A stretch of 64,000 bases of DNA from Elymus sibiricus (lineage: Eukaryota > Streptophyta > Magnoliopsida > Poales > Poaceae): NCBI GenBank assembly GCA_039707655.1, contig CM077671.1, positions 307,709,009 to 307,773,008 of the forward strand. Direction: 5' to 3'. Below, piece by piece: positions 12,115 to 22,984 of the stretch; within the stretch, counting starts at the first letter, position 1; each line of letters begins with the position of its first letter. A program made the position numbers and the translations under genes. The notes beneath the pieces were generated by a model. That model saw only the letters and a list, made by a program, of their open reading frames with translations. It did no database searches and was not told the origin of the DNA.

Positions 12115-14132
12115 AACCCATTGCTTGTCCTCAAGCAATTCAGTTGACAAACTAAAAGTGATAAAGAAAAACTTTTACGAACTCTTTTGTTCTTGTTTAC
12201 ATATATATATGCTTAAGTAGCACCCATGTTTTCAGCAAAGATTATGACCAACCATGATGGCAATAGCTCTTAGAAATTATATTAACTCATATCAATGACA
12301 TAAGCAACTAGCGAGCAATAATAAGATATCTCAAATGCCAACACTTTGTCAAAACAATCATGATACAATATGACAATGATGGTATCTCGCTAGCCCTTTC
12401 TAAGACGGCAAAACATAAATGCAGAGCACCTCCAAAGTTCAAGCAACGACTAAACATTGTAATTCATGGTAGAAAAGATCCAGTCATGCTGCACCCAAGA
12501 TCGACTATACACAATGCATGAGGATGACAATAGTGCTCTCAGGCCTGGCGCTTATTTGAGAAAGTGATGACTTAACATAAAAGTAAATAGATAGTCCCTT
12601 CGCAGAGGGAAGCAAGGATTTGCAGAGGTGCTAGAGATCAAAGCTTAAAACAGAGATAGATATAATTTTGGGACGTACACCCTTCCTGTCAACATTACGA
12701 CCAAGAGTTATCAATATCTTCCATGCTAAACAAATTAGCGGCGGTTCCCAAGCGGTAAAAGTAAATGTTTACTCCCCCTCCACCAACAATCACACTCCAC
12801 GGCTAGCCGCATCCACGGGTACCGTCCAAACCAACAACATTCCTGGGGGAGTTTTGTTTAATTATTTTTAATTTTTGAATTCGGGACTGGGAATCCCTAA
12901 TACCGCCCCTCTCGTGTAAGGACAAGTGAATAAACACTCATCATGAGAATAACCCGCTTAACATGGAAGATACTGACCACCCCCTGTCGCTCCATGAGCG
13001 GTCCGGGCACACAAAACAGATGTTCATTTGAATTTTTAGAGGTGGCACATGCAAATTTACTTTGGAACAGCAGGGTAATACCGCATGTAGGTAGATATAG
13101 TGGACTCATCCGGAATAACTTTGGTTTAAGGATTTTGATGCACAAGCAGTATTCCCGCTTAGCACAGGCGAAGGCTAGCAAATAGGTTGAGAAGCGGCCA
13201 GCTAGAGAGACATTGACTACTAGCATGAGTAGGATATGGACACCATGAACATAAATATCATGAAGGCTATGTTGGTTTTGATTCAACTACATGCGTGAAC
13301 ATGAGCCAAGTCAAGCCACTTGAAACATTCAGAGGAGGATACCATATCATCATACCGCATCACAACCATTTTAATGCATGTTGATATCCAAGATAAATCA
13401 TTATCCACTCCTAGCTACTTAGGCATGGCATGAACAACTATAATCTCTAATGATCATTGCAAACATATTTACAAAAACAAAAATAGGTTGAGTTCATACC
13501 CGCTTTTCTCTGCCACAGTCACTTCAACAAATATCGTCATTATTGCCTTTCACTTGCATGACCGAATGATAAGAAAATGATAATGGTGCAAGAGTGCCGT
13601 GGACTAAGCTGGAATCTGCAACATATTATTCAAGAGGAGAAGACAAGGTAACATGGGCTCTTTGTTACGTTAACAATAGCGCATATGAGAGCCACTCAAC
13701 ATTTTCATCGTGGTCTTCTCCTTGGTATGACTCAAACAAAAAGAAAAGAATTTCAGAGAACACACTGAAATATTTTTGGAGTTTTTTTTTTGAAGAAAGC
13801 AAATTAAAGAGGAAAAACAAAAACGAGAAAAACTATTTACACGGGAAAGCTCCCCACAAACAAAAGAAGAAATGAGAAATATTTTTGGGTTTTTTTTCGA
13901 TACTACAATTAAACTAGGCTAGAAAGAAAAACTGAAAAGAAGTAGGAAATATTTTTGAATTTTCTCAAAGTTTTTCAAACACACAAGAAGAAAGCGAGAA
14001 AACAAATTTAGCATGGATATTACAATGAAAAAGTATGAACACCGACAACTGGAATGAAATGGGTGAACATGAATGTAATGTCGGTGGAAATACGTACTCC
14101 CCCAAGCTTAGGCTTTTGGCCTAGCTTGGTTA
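12115..14132 (-). other. Element G non-coding region with conserved block
   Basis: About 2 kb with no credible gene. The part at about 12580-13200 is clearly alike, in the same relative position, to 36690-37335 in D and (reversed) 60165-60800 in E. A 129-codon minus frame at 12897-13286 has a close translated match in E, but indels break it in D, so conservation is probably of DNA or RNA. A/T-rich low-complexity sequence lies at 13730-14040. Confidence 0.65.
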
Positions 14133-15152
14133 TCACCACCCGTAGAAGCCATCCGGTCCCAAGTCAAAGTGAGGGGGAGGCGGCACCTGAGCGTCCCACC
14201 CCTGGGGCTCCTCCTCAGCAGCTGCTAGGTTGTCCCGGTAGGCTGTAATGTCATCTGGCATGATCCTGTATCCGTTCCTGGCAATAGAATCAAACAGACC
14301 AGATGCAGGCAATGGAATAACATCACGGGTTTCTATGCTGAATACTAGATTGTAATGAATGTTATGGAAAGAATCAGTTACAACAAGAAATTGGTGATCT
14401 TGCAACGACTTGCGATCCAAGTAAACTTGGGACAAGAGATAATCATGTGGGCGAATCTGAACATTAAAGTGTCTCGCCAAGCGAGTAGCATAAATACCAC
14501 CATGTACCTTTCCCTTAGTCCTGTTAAGGTGTAAGCGACGTGCAATAATAGCCCCCAAACTAAAGGTGTGATCATCATAAAGTGCACGGCGTAAAATAGC
14601 GAAGTCGGGGGCACAGAGTGCGCCGACCTTCTCCCTAGCGGTTAAACACTTAGCGATGAACAAAGCAAAGTAATGCACTGAAGGAAACTGCAGGCTGGTA
14701 GCAGTAGCGTTCGACACACCTCTATCTTCACCCACTGCTAAAGTGAGGAGAAAATCCTCAAACTCCGCTGGTATAGGTTCTCTCAATTCCCGGTCAGAGG
14801 GGATCCAGCATACGTCGCAAAAGTCAGTTAGCGACATTTTTTGGGTTTTAGCGTAAAGATTAAACTGCACTTCAGGAGGATTATTCTTCCTCAGAAAATA
14901 AAAACTTTGCACAAAGGAATTTGCAAGGATGTGATATTGGTCACACTTAGCTGCGAGTAACTCGGTCAGGCCAGCATTTGCAACAAATTGAGCAAACTCT
15001 TGATGAAACCTGGCCTCCTCCATGAAGGCATCATGCGGCCATTCACACGGCCGCACCTCCGCCCTTCTCGGAGTGTGAATGTCATTATCCGATGATTCCC
15101 CAATGACTCCCTTGGCACATTTCTTGGAGGAAAACTTCCTAAAGAAATCCAT
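14133..15152 (-). CDS. ATHILA ORF1-like protein in envelope-like position (339 aa, intact)
   Basis: This is an uninterrupted frame from the ATG at 15152 to a stop at 14133. Residues 34-39 read RPCEWP, about 111-120 FCDVCWIPSD, and about 218-229 GGIYATRLARHF. This pattern is familiar from wheat proteins labelled Arabidopsis retrotransposon ORF-1 or the ATHILA family (recognised from memory). The role is unknown; the gene sits where Athila elements have their envelope-like third ORF. I see no signal peptide or membrane segment. The C-terminus is Pro-rich. On the minus strand it follows an LTR-like block and a predicted leader intron, so it may be made from its own or a spliced transcript (inference). 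It is open while gag-protease next to it is broken. Confidence 0.7.
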   Translation of the reverse strand: MDFFRKFSSKKCAKGVIGESSDNDIHTPRRAEVRPCEWPHDAFMEEARFHQEFAQFVANAGLTELLAAKCDQYHILANSFVQSFYFLRKNNPPEVQFNLYAKTQKMSLTDFCDVCWIPSDRELREPIPAEFEDFLLTLAVGEDRGVSNATATSLQFPSVHYFALFIAKCLTAREKVGALCAPDFAILRRALYDDHTFSLGAIIARRLHLNRTKGKVHGGIYATRLARHFNVQIRPHDYLLSQVYLDRKSLQDHQFLVVTDSFHNIHYNLVFSIETRDVIPLPASGLFDSIARNGYRIMPDDITAYRDNLAAAEEEPQGWDAQVPPPPHFDLGPDGFYGW

Positions 15153-15936
15153 CTTATTCCTATAAAAATTCTGAAAATTTTAGCCTACAATTTTTTTTGT
15201 CAACAAACTTCGGGAAATTGACAGCAGCTACTCCTAAGCGTGCATAGAGGCCATATTGAGCATTCAAACTTCTTAGAGCTCTAAGAATTCAACATGCAAG
15301 CTCATCTACAGCAGCACCAAGAGTAGCTAATTACTCTAAAAATAACGCACTAAATCAAAAACTAATTGGAGCAATGGAGGAGTCACATACCAAGTAGCAG
15401 TCCCTCCAAACAGTTTTGGAAATGGAGCTTCGAGCAAAGAGATCGAAATCCGCGGGTTTGAGAGCAAGAACACAGGAATGGTGGTTGTGGTGATTTTTTT
15501 GGGGGCGTAGGGGGTGATGTGGGCTAAAGAAGTAACTGAGGGGGCCCACGTGGAGGCCACAACCCACCAGGGCGCGCCTGGGGGTAGTGGCGCGCCCTGG
15601 TGTCTTGTGGGCACCAGCTGCACCCCCTCTGGTATTATTTGCACCAGAAATTCAGAAATATTCGGAATAAAATCGTGTCAAATTTTCAGATCATTCTGAG
15701 GACTTTTATTTTTGGGTCATTTTTTTTATTGCACGGTGAAAGCAAAAAACAGGATAAACATGGCATTTTATTTTATTTGACTAACTGAAACAGAAAATAA
15801 AAGGTGGGAACAGAAGATTGTGCATACTAGATTCATCGACTTCATACCTCTCAAAAATGATTGATTAATATGGTTGATCAAGTCTTATTAACAACCACTT
15901 CCGATTAGCATGAAACCGAAGAACTTTCGTAAAACA
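15153..15936 (-). promoter_or_regulatory. LTR-like block and predicted leader intron before the G ORF
   Basis: The block at 15500-15780 resembles Athila LTR sequence, including the palindrome CACCAGGGCGCGCC (15565-15578) and its exact inverse at 15589-15602, and a flank like that of the G LTR near 19900-20140. Downstream on the minus strand a donor (TTG|GTATG at 15390) and an acceptor (TATAG at 15160-15161) would remove a 231-base leader intron ending 8 bases before the ATG. I infer an internal promoter copied from an LTR. No experimental sign of transcription is available here. Confidence 0.4.
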
Positions 15937-18583
15937 CTAAGTGACCTCAATGGGGATGTGCATATCCCCAACAATAAGTATATCACATTTCTTTTTGGTA
16001 GTAGGTAGAGGTAATTGAAAACTTCCAATAGTGATGGTCGGAGATTCTTCAATAACATTTATACCATTCACTTGGAATTTTCTTCGGAAAGTGCACCGTG
16101 TGCTCATTACCATTGATATGAAAAGTGACTTTGCTTTTGTTGCAATCAATAACAACGCCTGCAGTGTTCAAAAAGGGTCTACCAAGGATAATTGACATGT
16201 TGTCGTCCTCGGGCATCTCAAGAATAACAAAATCCGTTAAGATAGTAACATTTGCAACAACAACGGGCACATCTTCACAAATACCGATAGGTATGGAAGT
16301 TGATTTGTCAGCCATTTGCAATGATATTTCAGTAGGTGTGAGTTTATTCAAATCAAGTCTTTTATATAAGGAGAAAGGCATAACACTAACACCGGCTCCC
16401 AAATCACACAAAGCAGTTTTGACATAGTTTCTTTTAATGGAGCAAGGTATAGTTGGTATTCCAGGGTCTCCAAGTTTTTTAGGTACTCCATCCTTAAAAG
16501 AATAATTAGCAAGCATGGTGTAGATTTAAGCTTCAGGTATCTTTCTTTTATTAGTGATGATGTCTTTCATGTATTTTGCATATGGGGCCATCTTTAGGAT
16601 ATCAGTTAAGCGGGTACGCAAAAAGACTGGCCTAATCATTTCAACAAAGCGTTCAAATTCTTCATCCTCCTTTTTCTTAGATGGTTTAGGTGTAAAGGGC
16701 ATGGGTTTCTGAACCCATGGTCCTCTTTCTTTACCATGTTTTCTAGCCACAAAGTCTCTTTTATCATATCGTTTATTTTTAGGTTGTGGGTTATCAAGAT
16801 CAACAGCATGCTCTATCTCAACATCATTATCTGGTTCTTTATCATTGTTAGGTTGAGTATCTTCATGAACATCATCATTATCATTCTCATTATCACTAGG
16901 TGAATGTTCATTACCAGATTGAGTTCTAGCATCAGAAATAGAGACATCATTATTATCAGGAGGTTTTTGTATCTTAGGTTCACTAGAGGTATGCAAAGTC
17001 CTATCATTTTTCTTTTTCTTTTTCTTTCTAGAAGGACTTGGTGCATTAGTATTAATTCTCTAAGAGTCTTGTTCAATTATTTTAGGATGACCTTCAAGAT
17101 AAAGTGGTTCTTGGGTCATTCTACCTCCTCTAGTTACTACTGTAGCAGCAAAATCATTCATATTATTATTCATTTCATCAAGCAATTCTTTTTGAGACTT
17201 AGCAACTTGTTCTAACTGAGTTTGAACCATAGATGCATGCTTTCCTACACCTCTAACATCATTACTGATTCTAAATAGCAAGTCACTCAAGCGAGCAATC
17301 ATATCAGAATTATATTTCACTTGTTTCAGAACATGTGCATTGAAATGATCTTGCTTCATAATATAGTTGTCAAACTCATATAAGCACTGACTAGGATGTT
17401 TATTGTGAGGTATATCACCTCCATCTAACTTTAATAAAGAATTTACCTTTACCACCTGTGGAGGTTGGTGTGTCAAGGCCATGTATTTCTTCAATAGGTG
17501 GTAAATTCTTGACATCCTCAGCTTTAATACCTTTTTCTTTCATAGATTTCTTTGCCTCTTGCATATCTTCGGGACTGAGAAATAAGATACCCCTCTTCTT
17601 TGGAGTGGGTTTAAGTGGTGGTTCAGGAGGAGTCCAATCATCATAATTCTTCAATATGTTATTCAATAATTCCTCAGCTTGTTCAATTGTCCGTTCCCTA
17701 AAAACACAACCAGCACAACTATCTAGGAAATTCCTAGAAGCATCGGTTAGTCCATTATAGAAGATATCAAGTATTTCATTTTTCTTGAGAGGATGATCAG
17801 GCAAAGCATTAAGCAACTCGAGAAGCCTCCCAAAGCTTGTGGGAGACTTTCTTCTTCAATTTGCACAAAGTTAAATATTTCCTGTAAGACAGCTTGTTTC
17901 TTATGAGCAGGAAAATATTTTTCCGAGAAATAGTAAGTCATATCCTGGGGACTACGCACACAACTAGGAGTAAGAGTATTGTACCATGTCTTAGCATCAC
18001 CCTTTAATGAGAACGGAAATAACTTAAGAATATAATAGTAGTGAATCTTCTCATCATGAGCAAAGTTAAATATCATTCAGCTTAGTAAGGTGTGCCACTA
18101 CAGTTTCAGTTTCATAGCCATGGAAAGGATCAGATTCAACCAAAGTAATTAACTCTGATCGACAGAGAATTCATAATCCTTATCGGTAACAAAGATAGGT
18201 GAAGTAGCAAACTTAGGATCACATTTCATTCTAGCATTCAAAGTCTTTTCCTTATACTTGCGTAGCAATTTCTTAAGATCGTTTCTATCCTTGCAAGAAA
18301 GAATTTCTCTAGTTACCTCCTCATCCCTAACATAACCTTTAGGTATCTTAGGCATTTCAAATCTAGGAGAACTAGGATTAATAGGTGTTTCATAGTCGTC
18401 ATCAGTTTCATAGGCTTCATCAGTTTCAGCAATCTCATCAGTTTCAGTAGTTTCATTCTCTTTAGCTCTAGCAATTTGTTCATCAAGAAATTCTCCCAGT
18501 GGCACATTATCATCAAGCATGGTACTAGCATCATCATAAGCATCATTCATAGCAGAAGTAGCATCATCAATAACTTGCGACAT
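15937..18583 (-). pseudogene. Broken gag-protease of element G
   Basis: Pieces of an Athila-type gag and aspartic protease lie in several frames. The first in-frame ATG of the leading piece is at 18583; coding similarity may begin earlier. The gag core (17747-18076) has LKGDAKTWYNTL. A Lys/Pro-rich segment follows (17415-17816). An acidic Asn/Asp-rich linker lies at 16526-16996. The protease (16049-16516) has CDLGAGVSVMP as active-site motif and LGRPFLNTAG as the flap-side motif. The frame is lost near 18150, 18065, 17815, 17450, 17050, 16520 and 16080. No reverse transcriptase follows; the similarity stops at about 15937. Confidence 0.8.
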
Positions 18584-18773
18584 ATCAGGATTACTAGCAT
18601 GTGGTGGTGTTGCAGGCTTACTCGTAACAGAAGGTGAATTAAGTGCAGAGCTAGATGGCAGTTCCTTACCTCCCCTCGTCTTAGAGGGAAAAATCTTGGT
18701 CTTTGGATCCTTCAGATTCTTCCTAGTGATCAATTGATATAAATCCCAAGTGACACAACAAATATAGCTATGC

Positions 18774-18791
18774 TCCCCGGCAACGGCGCCA
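18774..18791 (-). other. Element G primer binding site (tRNA-Asp)
   Basis: On the minus strand TGGCGCCGTTGCCGGGGA lies 11 bases after the 5' LTR, the complement of the tRNA-Asp 3' end. Confidence 0.85.
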
Positions 18792-18802
18792 AAAAAAGGT
18801 CT

Positions 18803-20231
18803 TGATAACCCACAAGTATAGGGGATCGCAACAGTTTTCGAGGGTAGAGTACTCAACCCAAATTTATAGATTCGACACAAGGGGAGCCAAAGAATATTTG
18901 AGAGTATTAGAAGCTGAGTTGTCAATTCAACCACACCCGGAGATTAAATATCTACAGCAGAGTAATCAGTAGCACAGTAGTATGATAGTTTGATAGCAGC
19001 AGTAATAGTAACAGTAACGGTAGCAGTGATAGCAATAGTTTTGTAGCAGTTGGAACAGTAGCAGCAGCAATAGTAACTTAGCAAGAACAATAAGTGGAAA
19101 GCTCATAGGCACTGGATCGGTGAACTCGTTGGATGATATTCATCATATAAGAGTCATAACCTAGGGCGATACAGAACTAGCTCCAGTTCATAAATATAAT
19201 GTAGGCATGTATTCCGTAAATAGTCATACGTGCTTATGGAAAAGAACTTGCATGACATATTTTGTCCTACCCTCCCATGGCAGCGGGGTCCATAAGGAAA
19301 CTAAGGGATATTAAGGCCTCCTTTTAATAGAGAACCGGAACAAAGAATTAACGCACGGTGAATATATGAACTCCTCAAACTATGGTCATCACCGGAAAGT
19401 ATCCCGACTATTGTCACTCCGGGGTTTGCAGATCAGAACACGTAATAGGTGCATATGACTAGCAAGATCGGACCAAGAACATAGATATAATGGTGATAAC
19501 ATAAACGGTTCAGATCTGAAATCATGGCACTCGGGCCCTAGTGACAAGCATTAAGCATGGCAAAGTCATAGCAACATCAATATCAGAACATAGTGGATAC
19601 TAGGGATCAAGCCCTAACAAAACTAACTCGATTATATGATGAATCTCATCCAACTCCTCACCGACCAGCAAGCCTACGAAGGAATTACTCACTCCCGGGG
19701 GGGAGCATCATGGAATTGGCGATGCAGAATGGTTGATCATGACGAAGACCGAAGCTTCCCCTCTCCAGAGCCCCAAACGAGCTCCAGATCTGGCCTCCCA
19801 ATGAAGAACAGGAGGTGGCGGCGGCTCCGTATCGTAAAACGCGATGAAACTTTCTCCTTGATTTTTTCCCCGAAAATAGGAATTTATGGTGCCAGAATTA
19901 GGGTCAGTGGGGCCACGAGGTGGGCACAACCCACCAGGGCACGCCTGGGGGGGGCTGGCGCGCCCTGGTGCTGGTGCGCCCTGGTGTATCGTGCCCAGCC
20001 AGCCCCCCCCCCTCCGGTGGTTCCTGGCTCCAGTATTTTTTATTTAATCTAAAATAAATCTCCCGAAAGTTTCATCCAGTTCCGAGAACTTTTATTTCTG
20101 CACAAAAACAACACCATGGTATTCTGCTGAAAACAGCGTCAGTCCGGGTTAGTTTCATTCAAATCATGCAAATTAGAGTCCAAAACAAGGGCAAAAGTGT
20201 GAGGAAAAGTAGATACGACGGAGACGTATCA
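18803..20231 (-). repeat. Element G 5' LTR (1429 bp)
   Basis: Plus-strand reading TGATAACCC to GACGGAGACGTATCA, bordered by aattc. It contains the GC-rich palindrome around 19925-19990 that its partner has lost. Confidence 0.92.
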
Positions 20232-20841
20232 AATTCCCACCTAAGAACTCCTAAAATATTTCTTGGCTATGCTATCAGGTTGCGGGTCCAGGAACCTACT
20301 CAATGTAATCAGCTGCAAAACCACACCCACAACCCTCAACACATATCCGAGAAGTTCCGCAATCTCGTCTACCTCAGACCTTCAAAAAAGCGATACTAGA
20401 CCTGGTAGATCATCCGAGCTATCTCCACCAGTACTGGGGAACAGTCACAGCACTATTTGCCACCAAGCAAAGTATTGAAGCGTTTCGAACATCCTCGTCC
20501 TGAGATACTAAGGAAACTAAACGATAACGATGTGTCGAGAACCCCCTGGAGCTCTACTCCCCGGGACTTCACCCAAGTGTCGGGAGGCACCAAGACAGAA
20601 TTCCGTCACATCGACATCATAGAGGTTCCAAAATACCCGCATGATCCCAAAAAATTGAGTGAGAAGAGGGGTAGAGTTAAATTCCTACGTCACGATTCCT
20701 CACCAGAGCAGAGAAGAGGAGTAAAAAGAATCCTACTCTCTGATATATAACTAGATTCAAAATAGTTTTTTATTAGACTCGACTCAGCCAAGTTCGATCA
20801 ATCAAGGGGGCTCCTAGGTCGGTACGGCTCTGATACCAACT
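20232..20841 (-). other. Element B leader segment with tRNA-iMet primer site
   Basis: About 0.6 kb between G and the right LTR of B. Reversed TGGTATCAGAGCC (20826-20838), the complement of initiator tRNA-Met, lies just inside the LTR that starts at 20842. No coding region is recognised. Confidence 0.7.
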
Positions 20842-21945
20842 TGTAACGCCCAAGATGCGGTCATATCCTTATTTTGGCTCGAGGGCCTCGATATGGATAG
20901 AAGCGCATCTCGTCGTTTTGCAAGAATGGATATCGTTACAATTACATGTAAAGAGGAGATGAGTATATGGAATTGGCTTACACTCGCCACAAGCTAAATC
21001 ATGATCATCTCAAATACAACAATACATTCAATCAACATACAGAAGAGCAGGGTCCGACTACGGACGAAATCAAACTATAAAAGCTACATCCATCCTTGCT
21101 AATCCTAGGCTGCCGGCCTGGAACCCATCCTATGATCGATGAAGAAGAAGAACTCCAAATCAAACAAGCATCGCTCTCACGTCAAAACATCGCATTACCT
21201 GTACCTGCAACTATTGTCGTAGTAAACTGTGAGCCACGGAGACTCAACAATCTCATTTCAAAGCGTATCAAGACAAGCAAAGCTTAATGGGTGAGGTATG
21301 GTTAAGTGGTGAGGCTGCAGCAAGCACTAAGCATTTGATATCTGGCTAACTTACGAGTACAAGAATAAAAAGAGGGTTCTACGCATAAACAGACGTGAAC
21401 TAGTAATGATCAAGAAGTGATCCTGAACACCTACTTACGAGTCAATCATAACCCCGCCGTGTTCCCTTCTTGGTTCAAACCTCGCAAGAAGAGACGGTCA
21501 TGGTTACGCACACAGTTGGTGTATTTTATTTCAGTTTACTTCAAGTTTTCTATTATCGGGTATTATAAAGTTTCCAAGTTACCACATAACCACGGGCCCG
21601 CTCTCAGAAAGATTTAACCCTGCAGGGGTGCTCCAAATCATCCATCACAAACTAGCACAAGCTGCGGTGGAAAACCTCAACCTCGAGATAGCCCAAAGAA
21701 TCCTCGGAATCCCGGTGCACAAGACGTTCGATAAAGGTAAGACAAATCCAACAAAACCGCCTGGCAGGCTAGATCCCGATAGGAGCCGTGTATCTCGTTC
21801 TCAGGACACTACCAGATGGGACTAGCTACGAGTTAAACCAATCCTCGAGTTCCTCGTGGCGGCCCCGCGGGCAGCCCGTTTAGGACAACCACCATCAGCA
21901 CTGGCCCCCGGTGTTATGTTGAATTAATCCACGGGTAGCGCTAAC
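20842..21945 (-). repeat. Element B right (5') LTR, first segment
   Basis: Starts TGTAACGCCC beside the primer site and is interrupted after ctaac by element H. It continues at 31249. No gene is seen. Confidence 0.7.
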
Positions 21946-22416
21946 TGTCGGTGTCAAAACCGGCGGATCTCGGGTAGGGGGTCCCGAGCTGTGAGACTAG
22001 AATCGATGGTAACAGGAGAAGAGGGAGACGATGTTTACCCAGGTTCGGGCCCTCCTATGGAGGTAATACCCTACGTCCTGCTTGATTATATTGATGATAT
22101 AAGGGTTACAGAGTTGATCTACCTCGAGATCGAGTGACTAAAACCCTAGATGAGTTCTCCTCTCCCCACAGCCTAAAACCCTCCGGCTTATATAGACGCC
22201 GAGGGTACCTAGGGTTTACACATGGTCGGTTACACGTCGAAGGGATAAACATGCCTATTCACTACTTCAAACGTGGAGGATACGCCACGATTCTGGAAGC
22301 TTCCTTCCTGGAAACAGGGTCTTCAATTAATCCAGTGCTCGGCAAGCGGCCCATAAAGTCTGGCCCATAAGAAATAGGTCGGCCTCCCGAGGACCCCTTA
22401 AACCAGGACTCCCTCA
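21946..22416 (-). repeat. Element H 3' LTR (471 bp)
   Basis: TGTCGGTGTC to GGACTCCCTCA on the plus strand. It differs from the partner at 11 positions by manual count. Confidence 0.95.
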
Positions 22417-22429
22417 GTAGCCCCCGAAC
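22417..22429 (-). other. Element H polypurine tract
   Basis: On the minus strand GTTCGGGGGCTAC directly precedes the 3' LTR. Confidence 0.6.
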
Positions 22430-22984
22430 TAGCCTCCAACGCCAAGGGTCCTAGCTCCAGCTGCTTTATGTGATCAAAGTTTTCAGCTTGCGAGGCGAGT
22501 TCCTTCCTCCAAACAGTGATCAGCCGAGTTAGTTCGGCCTCCGACGACGTGTAGTTTTCACGATCATGGATCGTCCGAGCACCATGAATAGCTCGGCCCT
22601 GAAGGCCAAACGTCCAGGGGTAAATAGTGCTCCCTGACAACCTTTCTGACGAAAGGTCACGGCCCACCACGACCGCCGAACCAGTCGCAAAAACTCGATT
22701 CGCGGCTCGAGGCCGTTTTCATCAGCACGATCCATCAATGCGCAGATTGTGCTTCGTTTCACACAGGATATGTTTAATCATGCGCGTATAACGGCACGCA
22801 CGTCTTGGGAAACGGAGGGATTCACGACGCAGTGAAGGGAGGCTAACCGGCAACAAGCCCAATAAAAGGGAAAGAAAACCCCAAGGCTTAACCGCACTTC
22901 CCATTCGCATCCCTGATTCCCCAATCTCCTGAGCTTCCAGAGCCCAGATCTAAGTTTTCCATCCTTCCTCCTCCGAGCTTAGCC
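22430..22984 (+). promoter_or_regulatory. Upstream region of the H antisense gene
   Basis: 555 bases without a gene. CCAATAAAAG near 22858-22868, about 120 bases before the antisense ATG, could be a TATA-like element, and the pyrimidine-rich sequence after it looks like a leader. This is weak evidence for a promoter. Confidence 0.3.

Larger units (their letters stand above)
10854..20231 (-). mobile_element. Element G: non-autonomous Athila-type retrotransposon with ATHILA-like ORF
   Basis: LTRs at 10854-12100 and 18803-20231 are flanked by a perfect 5-bp duplication, aattc (10849-10853 and 20232-20236). On the minus strand the order is 5' LTR, tRNA-Asp primer site, broken gag-protease, an LTR-like spacer, an intact 339-residue ORF, a non-coding part, the polypurine tract and the 3' LTR. 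Reverse transcriptase, RNase H and integrase are absent between protease and the ORF. In full-length Athila elements pol lies there and the third ORF lies in the envelope position (family knowledge), so I infer an internal deletion. It resembles Sabrina/WHAM-type elements; the name is unsure. Confidence 0.9.

Noticed and set aside
12897..13286. 129-codon minus frame as a conserved small gene.
   Set aside because: Similar in E, but the equivalent region of D has length changes that break it; treated as a conserved non-coding block.
14133..15152. A host protein-coding gene.
   Set aside because: It is within element G and matches a retroelement ORF family.
18774..18791. tRNA-like sequence at this and the other primer sites.
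   Set aside because: Only 18 bases complementary to a tRNA 3' end beside an LTR; there is no tRNA body.
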